Assembly (NCBI GenBank): GCA_030637065.1
Contig: DAOVVQ010000043.1
Span: 1 to 17,884 of the forward strand
Direction of reading: 5' to 3'
Origin: Planctomycetota bacterium
GTDB taxonomy: Bacteria; Planctomycetota; Phycisphaerae; Sedimentisphaerales; Anaerohalosphaeraceae
Length of the DNA stretch: 17,884 nt
Shown here: piece by piece, positions 12,300 through 17,884 of the stretch
How the letters are laid out: each line of letters begins with the position of its first letter
Position numbering within the stretch: position 1 is the first letter of the stretch
Program-made: the position numbers and the translations under genes
The notes under the pieces: generated by a model
Database searches by the model: none
Told to the model about the DNA's origin: nothing
Seen by the model: only the letters and a program-made list of their open reading frames with translations

Positions 12300-13616
12300 G
12301 TGCTGTCAAAACTTACCAGTTTTCTTACGGTCGACATTTGGCGTATACCGTCAAAGGACTATCCCCCGTCGAAATCGTTTCTGCTGAAACAGTTGAGGAT
12401 AATCGTCCTGGCTGTCCGCGGATTTGCCGAAGATAAATGCAAGTTCAGGGCCTCGGCTCTTACGTTTTATTCGCTGCTATCCATCGTCCCTGTCATCGCG
12501 ATGATGTTCGGCATAGCCAAGGGATTCGGGCTCGAAAAAAAAATCGAAGCCGAACTGATGCAAAAAATGCAGGGCCAGGAAAAAGTCGCTGAAAACATCA
12601 TCGCCTTTTCCAATTCCTTCCTCGAAAACACCAGCGGCGGCTTCATCGCCGGCATCGGCGTGGCGTTTCTCTTCTGGACAATCATAAAGGTCCTGGGCAA
12701 TATCGAAAACTCCTTCAACGATATCTGGGGCGTAAAGGTCCCAAGGCGTCTCGGCCGAAAATTCAGCGACTACCTTTCCATCATGCTCATCTGCCCGTTT
12801 CTTCTGGTCATGGCAAGCAGCGCAACGGTTGCGATAAGCAGCCAGGTCCGCGAGATCATCAAAGAATCGCCCATCTTGAGTGTAGTCGCTCCGCTGATCC
12901 TGCTTTCACTGAGACTACTGCCCTACTGCACCATCTGGATAGCGTTTACGTTTGTCTTCATCTTCATGCCCAATACAAAAGTCTCGATCAAGTCCGGCTT
13001 CCTCGCAGGGATCGTCGCTGGGACGATCTTCCAGATCGCCCAATGGGGATACATCAATTTCCAGATCGGCGTAGCCAAATACAACGCCATCTACGCCGGT
13101 TTTGCCGCCCTGCCTTTTTTCCTGATATGGCTCCAGATCAGTTGGCTGGTGATCCTGTTCGGTGCCGAGCTTTCATTCGCCCACCAAAACGTCGAAACCT
13201 ATGAATTCGAGCAGGACTGCCTGTCCGTCAGCAACTCCTTCAAAAAACTGCTGTCGCTGCTGACAACCCACCTGCTGGTAAAGAACTTCTGCAGGGGGCA
13301 AAAGGCGTGGGATGCCACCGAAATCTCACACGAGCTCGAGATACCCATCCGCCTGGCACGCCAGATACTCTTCGAATTGGTACAATCGAAAATCCTCTGC
13401 CAGGTCAAAAAGGACGAAAAGGATGTCGCATATCAGCCCGCGATCGACGTCAGCAGGCTCACGGTAAGACACGTCCTCGACTCGCTCGACCACCAAGGAA
13501 CCGCGGAAATACCCGTCGCACAATCGGACGAACTAAACAGGCTCTCCAGCCATCTGGCCACATTGGCCGCGGACATGGAAAAATCGCCGGCCAACATACT
13601 CCTGAAAGACCTTTGA
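12300..13616 (+). CDS. YihY/BrkB family inner-membrane protein
   Basis: The 438-residue protein has six predicted membrane helices between about 50 and 290 and the family's typical segments: RASALTFYSLLSIVPVIAMMFGIA, ASGGFIAGIG-like loop, FNDIWGV, and YNAIYAGFAALPFFLIWLQISW with ELSFA. The family was once misnamed ribonuclease BN; its role is unclear. The C-terminal part (about 320-438) lies outside the membrane and includes a winged-helix-like stretch (AWDATEISHELEIPIRLARQIL) common in longer members. The start is GTG at 12300, with AAGGAA nine bases upstream. It follows the DUF4282 gene and converges with mscS. No terminator is obvious in the 50-base gap. Confidence 0.92.
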   Translation: MLSKLTSFLTVDIWRIPSKDYPPSKSFLLKQLRIIVLAVRGFAEDKCKFRASALTFYSLLSIVPVIAMMFGIAKGFGLEKKIEAELMQKMQGQEKVAENIIAFSNSFLENTSGGFIAGIGVAFLFWTIIKVLGNIENSFNDIWGVKVPRRLGRKFSDYLSIMLICPFLLVMASSATVAISSQVREIIKESPILSVVAPLILLSLRLLPYCTIWIAFTFVFIFMPNTKVSIKSGFLAGIVAGTIFQIAQWGYINFQIGVAKYNAIYAGFAALPFFLIWLQISWLVILFGAELSFAHQNVETYEFEQDCLSVSNSFKKLLSLLTTHLLVKNFCRGQKAWDATEISHELEIPIRLARQILFELVQSKILCQVKKDEKDVAYQPAIDVSRLTVRHVLDSLDHQGTAEIPVAQSDELNRLSSHLATLAADMEKSPANILLKDL

Positions 13617-13666
13617 CCGTTACTGACCGGCCATCGCCCGCCCGTTTGGCTTTACCGCGGGAAATG

Positions 13667-14479
13667 TCAGGCACCCTTGTTTTTAATATGAATATCACGC
13701 TGAGGATATGGTATCGATATACCGTTTTCGTCGAGACCGATCTTGACTCGCTCGGTAGCGTCAAAATAAACGTCCCAGTAATCCGCCGGTTTCACCCAGG
13801 GACGGACGACAAGATTGACGCTGCTGTCGCCAAGCTCGATAACCGCCACCGTCGGCGACGGGTCTTTAAGAATACGCTCGTCGCCGGCAAGAACGCTCTG
13901 GATCACACTTTTCGCTTTTCCAATATCGTCCTCGTACGATATCCCGACCACCAGGTCAACCCGGCGCTTGCCATTGACCGCATAGTTCAAAATATTGCCA
14001 CCCGTTATCTGGGCGTTGGGGATTATCGCGCGAACATTGTCGGGAGTATGAATAACCGTATTGAATATCTGGATATCTTCAACCGTACCCGTGATCCCGC
14101 CCGCCTCGACAAGATCGCCAACCTTGAAGGGCCGAAAGATTATCATCAGAAAACCCGAAGCAAAGTTAGCGAGTGAACCCTGCAAGGCCAGACCGATAGC
14201 CAGACCGGCAGCGCCGATAACGACCGCAAACTGGGCCGTCTCGACACCCAGTTTTGACAGGGCGGCGATAACAACAAATGCCAGCAGGCTTATCTGGGTC
14301 AGGTTCCTGGTAAACTTGGCAAGCGTCTTGTCGACACGTGATTTCAGCAGCACCTTTTCCACAAGTTGCGCGACGACCTTGGCGACCCACCGACCGATGA
14401 CAAAAATCACCAGGGCATGCAGGACCATCATCCCATTTTCAGCCAGATACTCATACATCTTCTGCAATATCGCGTCCAT
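13667..14479 (-). CDS. mscS: small-conductance mechanosensitive channel (MscS family)
   Basis: The 270-residue product matches MscS in size and layout. Three membrane helices lie at about 18-40, 58-78 and 84-118. The third is the pore helix, rich in Gly and Ala (GAAGLAIGLALQGSLANFASG), followed by the family signature FRPFKVGDLVEAGGITGTVEDI and the conserved IIPNAQITGG. A beta domain and a C-terminal alpha-beta domain follow. It opens under membrane tension to release solutes on osmotic downshift. I choose the ATG at 14479, which has GGAGG eight bases upstream. The frame is open for 60 further codons, but they do not resemble MscS. It lies downstream of the DAHP synthase gene but behind a terminator, so it probably has its own promoter. 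Confidence 0.93.
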   Translation of the reverse strand: MDAILQKMYEYLAENGMMVLHALVIFVIGRWVAKVVAQLVEKVLLKSRVDKTLAKFTRNLTQISLLAFVVIAALSKLGVETAQFAVVIGAAGLAIGLALQGSLANFASGFLMIIFRPFKVGDLVEAGGITGTVEDIQIFNTVIHTPDNVRAIIPNAQITGGNILNYAVNGKRRVDLVVGISYEDDIGKAKSVIQSVLAGDERILKDPSPTVAVIELGDSSVNLVVRPWVKPADYWDVYFDATERVKIGLDENGISIPYPQRDIHIKNKGA

Positions 14480-14587
14480 TCTATCTACCTCCAAAAAATT
14501 TCCAAAACGAACCTCCCATCGCCTTTTGCAAACATTTGCCGACAGGTCCGCAAACCATCGTATCAGCCCACTCGCCTGCGCCAAGAC

Positions 14588-14609
14588 AAAAAAAGCCGGA
14601 AAAACCGGC
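14588..14609 (-). terminator. intrinsic terminator behind the DAHP synthase gene
   Basis: On the minus strand GCCGG pairs with CCGGC (complements of 14605-14609 and 14595-14599) around five T, followed by seven T (complement of 14588-14594). It lies 120 bases past the aroF stop and 108 bases before the mscS start. Confidence 0.65.
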
Positions 14610-14729
14610 AAATATGTGGCTGGCACTGTGGATTTGCCCATCAGTTGGGTGCCACCCAAACAGGCAGTTTTTCAGCGTGGGCCAGAGCCCACCCTGATAA
14701 AGCCGGCGTGGCGGGAGTTCTGGGCGGGT

Positions 14730-15749
14730 TTACATGTCTCTGTCTACTGCTTTTGCTATTCTTTTTAGTTTTGGCATTAGATCTTTTAGTGCCTTTGGTG
14801 TTATTGATTGTGCACCGTCTGATGCGGCGTGTTCCGGGTCTATGTGGCATTCTATTATGAGTGCGTCTGCTCCGGCTGCGACGGCTGCGAGGGACATTGG
14901 TCCTACGAGTTTTGCGTGGCCGGTTCCGTGGGAGGGGTCTACTACTACTGGCAGGTGGGTTCTGTCGTTGAGGGCGGCCACGGAGGCCAGGGGCAGGGTG
15001 TTTCGGACGTATTTTTCGAATGTTCTTATGCCTCGCTCGCAGAGGATGACCTGCGAGTTTCCGGCGTTGATTATGTATTCGGCGGCCAGGAGGAACTCGT
15101 CGAGGCTTGCGCTCATGCCGCGTTTTAGCAGGACGGGTTTATTGGTCTTTCCGACGGCTTCGAGGAGCGGGTAGTGCTGCATGTTCCTTGCCCCGATCTG
15201 GAGGACGTCGGCGTATTCGACTACGGCACCCAACTGTTCGAGGCCGATGACTTCGGTGACGATTGCCAGGCCGGTTTCCTCGCGGGCTTTGGCGAGGATC
15301 TTTAGGCCTTCTACGCCGAGGCCCTGGAAACTGTATGGGCTGGTCCTGGGCTTGAAGGCCCCGCCGCGGAGTCCGACACAGCCCGCCTCTTTCACGGCTT
15401 GGGCGGTATCTAATGTCTGGTCGAGGTTTTCGACCGCGCAGGGGCCTGCGATGACGCCGACTTTTTGCCCGCCGATGGGGAATTTGCCCGGTCCGATCTC
15501 GATGCGGGACTTTTCCTTTTTGACCTCGAGCGAGGCGATCTTGTACGGGGCGAGGATCGGGACGACGTTTTCGACCATTGGCGCGTTTTCGATGGCGCCC
15601 TTGTCGACCATTCGCTTATCGCCGAGGCAGGCGACGACGGTGCGGTCGGTTCCGTATATTACGTGCTCTTTGAGGCCATAATCCTTGACCAGGTCGACGA
15701 CGTGGGCGACCTGCTCTTTGGTGGCTCCGGGTTTCATTACAACTATCAT
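14730..15749 (-). CDS. aroF: 3-deoxy-7-phosphoheptulonate (DAHP) synthase, class I-beta with N-terminal regulatory domain
   Basis: The enzyme condenses phosphoenolpyruvate and erythrose-4-phosphate, the first step of the shikimate pathway to aromatic amino acids. The 339-residue length and order match the Thermotoga-type enzyme. Residues 1-67 form a ferredoxin-like/ACT-like domain (MIVVMKPGATKEQ) that mediates Tyr or Phe feedback inhibition in that type. The barrel covers about 68-335, with AGPCAVE (101-107), RGGAFKPRTSPYSF (128-141), LLKRGM, ILCERGIRTFE, VDPSHGTGH and ECHIDPEHAASDGAQS carrying the metal- and phosphate-binding residues. All are intact. The ATG at 15749 has AAGGAT nine bases upstream. 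Codons at the C-terminus are noticeably richer in A-ending codons than neighbouring genes. It appears to be a single-gene unit between its own promoter and terminator. aroF is a name by homology. Confidence 0.96.
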   Translation of the reverse strand: MIVVMKPGATKEQVAHVVDLVKDYGLKEHVIYGTDRTVVACLGDKRMVDKGAIENAPMVENVVPILAPYKIASLEVKKEKSRIEIGPGKFPIGGQKVGVIAGPCAVENLDQTLDTAQAVKEAGCVGLRGGAFKPRTSPYSFQGLGVEGLKILAKAREETGLAIVTEVIGLEQLGAVVEYADVLQIGARNMQHYPLLEAVGKTNKPVLLKRGMSASLDEFLLAAEYIINAGNSQVILCERGIRTFEKYVRNTLPLASVAALNDRTHLPVVVDPSHGTGHAKLVGPMSLAAVAAGADALIIECHIDPEHAASDGAQSITPKALKDLMPKLKRIAKAVDRDM

Positions 15750-15803
15750 TCGGGTTTATCCTTAATAAAGGTAATTGTCGCTTAGTCAGGCGAATCCGGT
15801 GGT

Positions 15804-15831
15804 ATTGTATCATATTGCGGGCAAGTGTCCA
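15804..15831 (-). promoter_or_regulatory. promoter of the DAHP synthase gene
   Basis: On the minus strand TGGACA (complement of 15826-15831), a 16-base spacer and TACAAT (complement of 15804-15809) lie upstream of the gene. A TG just ahead of the -10 box makes it an extended -10 promoter. Transcription would start near 15797, about 48 bases before the ATG. Confidence 0.6.
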
Positions 15832-15946
15832 GAGGGCTCAGAGATTTTATAATTTTCTTCTTCATGTTCATGGTTAAGAATAAAAGGGTCTGCCATGAAG
15901 TTATTGAAGTGTCAGGACGGGCTTTAGCCTGCGCTGAAGTTCTGAG

Positions 15947-16900
15947 CTATTTTTTCGCTTTTCGCTCTCTCTTCGGCAGGGTCTTCCATCTTCGGTGCAG
16001 CCACCAGTACTGTGTCGGGTCCTGGCGGATGAAGTCCTCGGTCGCCTTTACGTATTCCTGCGTGATCCACCGCATCGGATCGTCCTTGTCGGCCCATTCC
16101 TGGGGCATGATCAGACGGATGACCTCGATCTCGAAGAAGAAACGATCGCCGACCCTCCTGCACCCGACAACGCCGATGGGCAGATTATGCTGCATGGCGA
16201 CAAGGGCGATACTCTTGTAGGTGCTCGCCCTTCTGCCGAAAAAATCGACGAAAATACCCTTCTTGCCCGCATCCTGATCGGCGACAAAACAAAGCGTGCT
16301 GCCGCCGGCGATCAGATCGTCGAGCTTCGCCGCGGCGCCCTTCTTGTCGAGCATCTTCTGCCCTGCCCGCTCGCGGATGCCGTACAGATACTTATTGATG
16401 AACCGGTTATCGATCGGCCTTGCGATGCTGTAGACGTCGAAACCGAAAACGCCCATCAGGTAGCCCATAATCTCGAAATTTCCGTAATGAAAGGCGACCA
16501 TAAGCAGCCCGCGTTCGCCCTGCATCAGCCACTTGGCATGTTCGAGGTTCTTGTATTTCGAATAATCGCACCAGTTCTTGCGATTAACAAGACGCGGCGT
16601 AAACAGAATGTCGATAACGAGCATTCCGATCTGCTGGAAACTCCGCTGCCCCGTCTCGATAAGCCACTGCTCGTCCTTTTCCGGATAGCTCGCCCGCAGA
16701 TTATCCAGCGCACGCCTGCGACCGCGGTCATAATGCTTCCACATCAAAGAACCGAGATATTTGCCGAATCGAAGGTTGGTATCGACGCTGAACCGGTACA
16801 TTATCAAAAGGGCCAGTCGCAGCGCAGCATACGCCAGCCAGTCGACGACAATGTTAGGCGGCTTCCTGTCTCTTTTTCGTTTTCTCGGTTTTTCGGCCAT
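15947..16900 (-). CDS. LpxL/HtrB-type lipid A acyltransferase family protein
   Basis: The 317-residue protein belongs to the lysophospholipid/lipid A acyltransferase family. A very basic N-terminus (KPRKRKRDRK) precedes a membrane helix at about 18-36. The catalytic HX4E motif is HYGNFE (His138, Glu143). ADQDAGKKGIFVDFFGRRAST is the substrate-binding segment, and YWWLHRRWKT near the C-terminus is the family's final signature. In Gram-negative bacteria it adds a secondary acyl chain to lipid A in the inner membrane. Which chain is added here cannot be told. The ATG at 16900 fits the family start, but no ribosome site precedes it. It shares a divergent promoter region with sppA. The DAHP synthase gene lies 197 bases downstream with its own promoter. 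Confidence 0.92.
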   Translation of the reverse strand: MAEKPRKRKRDRKPPNIVVDWLAYAALRLALLIMYRFSVDTNLRFGKYLGSLMWKHYDRGRRRALDNLRASYPEKDEQWLIETGQRSFQQIGMLVIDILFTPRLVNRKNWCDYSKYKNLEHAKWLMQGERGLLMVAFHYGNFEIMGYLMGVFGFDVYSIARPIDNRFINKYLYGIRERAGQKMLDKKGAAAKLDDLIAGGSTLCFVADQDAGKKGIFVDFFGRRASTYKSIALVAMQHNLPIGVVGCRRVGDRFFFEIEVIRLIMPQEWADKDDPMRWITQEYVKATEDFIRQDPTQYWWLHRRWKTLPKRERKAKK

Positions 16901-16935
16901 AGCACACGATTTAAGGGCACAATTGCAAACCGGCT

Positions 16936-16963
16936 ATTATCAACCCCAGGGCCGATTTGTCAA
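16936..16963 (-). promoter_or_regulatory. promoter of the LpxL-like gene
   Basis: On the minus strand TTGACA (complement of 16958-16963), a 16-base spacer and GATAAT (complement of 16936-16941) form a strong sigma-70-type promoter. Transcription would start near 16929, about 30 bases before the ATG at 16900. Confidence 0.7.
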
Positions 16964-17016
16964 GGGTGGGCAGTACGCAGGCGGCGCAATGGCCCGCTAA
17001 CCACACCGGCAGAGGC

Positions 17017-17045
17017 TTGACAGCCGCCGGCTGGGGTGGTATAAT
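17017..17045 (+). promoter_or_regulatory. consensus promoter of sppA
   Basis: A perfect TTGACA (17017-17022), a 17-base spacer and a perfect TATAAT (17040-17045) precede the sppA ATG by 26 bases, with AAAGGG six bases before the ATG. The start of transcription should be near 17052. It is the best promoter match in the window and points away from the LpxL-like promoter. Confidence 0.85.
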
Positions 17046-17071
17046 CGCCCCTTTAGCTGAAAGGGTATTTT

Positions 17072-17878
17072 ATGGACTATAATCAAATGACCCCCGGCGA
17101 TCCGATGGGTCAGGACCCGCAAGACCATGAGCAGCCTTCCGGTTACCAGTCCCCGCCTCCGCCACCACCGCCACCGCCATATACACCGCCCGTCATGCCG
17201 GTTTATCCGCCAATGGGTCAGCCGCCAAAGAAGACCTCGGGATGGCGGATCTTCTGGCGGGTCGTGCTGGTACTTTCGATTATCGTAAATATCTTTCTGC
17301 TCCTCTGCGTCTTAGGCCTCGGCGCCGCGTTCGCAACCGGGCAGGGCGACTTCTTTGCCTCGCGTGATGTATTCGACGAAAACGTTCTGGTCAAGGGTGA
17401 TGTCTCCAAAAAGATCGTGGTCATCCGTCTCGAAGGCGTGATAGATAGCAAGATGAGCAAAGACGTTATCGAGCAGATCAAGGCGGCTGGAAAGGATAAA
17501 CGCGTCAAGGCATTGATCGTTCGCACGATCTCGCCCGGCGGCGGCGTCTCAGCCAGCGACCAGATCCATCATGAAATATCGAAGTTTCGCGAAAAGACCA
17601 AAAAGCCCGCCGTCGCATTCATGCAGTCGGTCGCCGCTTCGGGCGGATATTACACCTCGGTCGCCTGCAACCGCATCGTTGCCGAGCCTACGGTTATCAC
17701 AGGCTCCATCGGCGTGATCATGGCACACCTGACCGTGGAGGAACTGCTGGAAGATAAACTCGGCATCGTGCCCGTTGTCATCAAGTCCGGTCCGAAAAAA
17801 GACTGGACCAGCGTATTTCACGAAGCCACCGACGAGCAAAAACAGTACCTAACGGACAAGCTGATCAGTCCCGCCTAG
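17072..17878 (+). CDS. sppA: signal peptide peptidase SppA, apparently truncated by an amber stop
   Basis: SppA is a membrane-anchored serine protease that degrades cleaved signal peptides. The 268 residues begin with a Pro-rich cytoplasmic segment (nine consecutive Pro at 28-36), then one membrane helix (about 64-87) and the Clp-protease-like domain. ISPGGGVSASDQI (153-165) precedes the nucleophile Ser190 in AASGGYY, TGSIGVI follows, and the expected catalytic Lys is 242 or 243 in IKSGPKKDW. Family members continue for about 60-100 residues after the point reached here, through a segment with iadGR and GLvDelG motifs that is absent. The frame ends in TAG at 17876-17878, directly after KLISPA, where members usually read on as AY. 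The window ends six bases later. Possible reasons are a true nonsense mutation, a sequencing or assembly error at an end, or a naturally short form. Confidence 0.85.
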   Translation: MDYNQMTPGDPMGQDPQDHEQPSGYQSPPPPPPPPPYTPPVMPVYPPMGQPPKKTSGWRIFWRVVLVLSIIVNIFLLLCVLGLGAAFATGQGDFFASRDVFDENVLVKGDVSKKIVVIRLEGVIDSKMSKDVIEQIKAAGKDKRVKALIVRTISPGGGVSASDQIHHEISKFREKTKKPAVAFMQSVAASGGYYTSVACNRIVAEPTVITGSIGVIMAHLTVEELLEDKLGIVPVVIKSGPKKDWTSVFHEATDEQKQYLTDKLISPA

Positions 17879-17884
17879 GGAAGG

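Noticed and set aside
14667..14700. GC-rich hairpin after the DAHP synthase gene
   Set aside because: On the minus strand the hairpin is followed by A residues rather than T, so it is not a terminator; the one at 14588-14609 is better.
1..17884. CRISPR array, toxin-antitoxin, restriction or other defence system
   Set aside because: No regularly spaced repeat series and no recognisable nuclease, methyltransferase or toxin gene is present.

Overview
The window looks like a piece of a Gram-negative bacterial chromosome carrying mostly housekeeping genes, with one flagellar-regulation block. The makers I see are an LpxL/HtrB-type lipid A acyltransferase (so an LPS outer membrane), a eukaryotic-type UDPGP/UAP1 pyrophosphorylase, a secreted thioredoxin with Ig-like N-terminal repeats, a FliA/FlhG pair, and intergenic double hairpins of a kind I associate with planctomycetes. 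From these I infer Planctomycetota, perhaps Phycisphaerae. That placement rests on gene content and recall, not on any search.

Layout. Bases 1-513 (minus) hold the 5' part of an Hpt-response-regulator fusion that runs off the left edge. A 450-base gap with a small tandem repeat follows. comM/yifB (minus) ends at 964 and starts at 2493. The next 830 bases have no convincing gene, but contain a 45-base tandem repeat, a strong promoter followed by a structured RNA and an intrinsic terminator (candidate small RNA, about 2880-3005), and a double-hairpin repeat. A 67-residue hypothetical (minus) and queA (plus) diverge around 3530-3760. A secreted thioredoxin-fold protein follows queA and converges on a UDPGP-family nucleotidyltransferase (minus). 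A tRNA-Leu(CAG) gene with its own promoter (minus) follows.

Bases 8557-8930 are repeat-like intergenic DNA. From about 8942 to 13616 everything reads on the plus strand: a MerR-type regulator behind a promoter with a nested palindrome, a FlgB-like rod-protein homologue, an FlhG/MinD-like ATPase, a FliA/WhiG-type sigma factor, a DUF4282 membrane protein and a YihY/BrkB membrane protein. The first four plausibly form a flagellar or motility regulatory module: a DNA-binding regulator, a rod-like subunit, a number/placement ATPase and the late flagellar sigma factor. The last two are membrane proteins probably read from a separate start.

The right end has three minus-strand genes: a MscS channel, DAHP synthase (first step of the shikimate pathway) with a terminator behind it, and the LpxL-like acyltransferase. 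The last shares a 171-base divergent promoter region with sppA (plus). sppA reaches an amber stop well before the usual end of the family, six bases before the window ends, so it is truncated, mutated or affected by a sequence error.

No CRISPR array, intact insertion sequence, prophage or obvious new defence system is visible. The items most worth follow-up are the orphan small RNA, the orphan FlgB-like gene with its MerR partner, the repeated operator-like sequences upstream of it, and the sppA stop.
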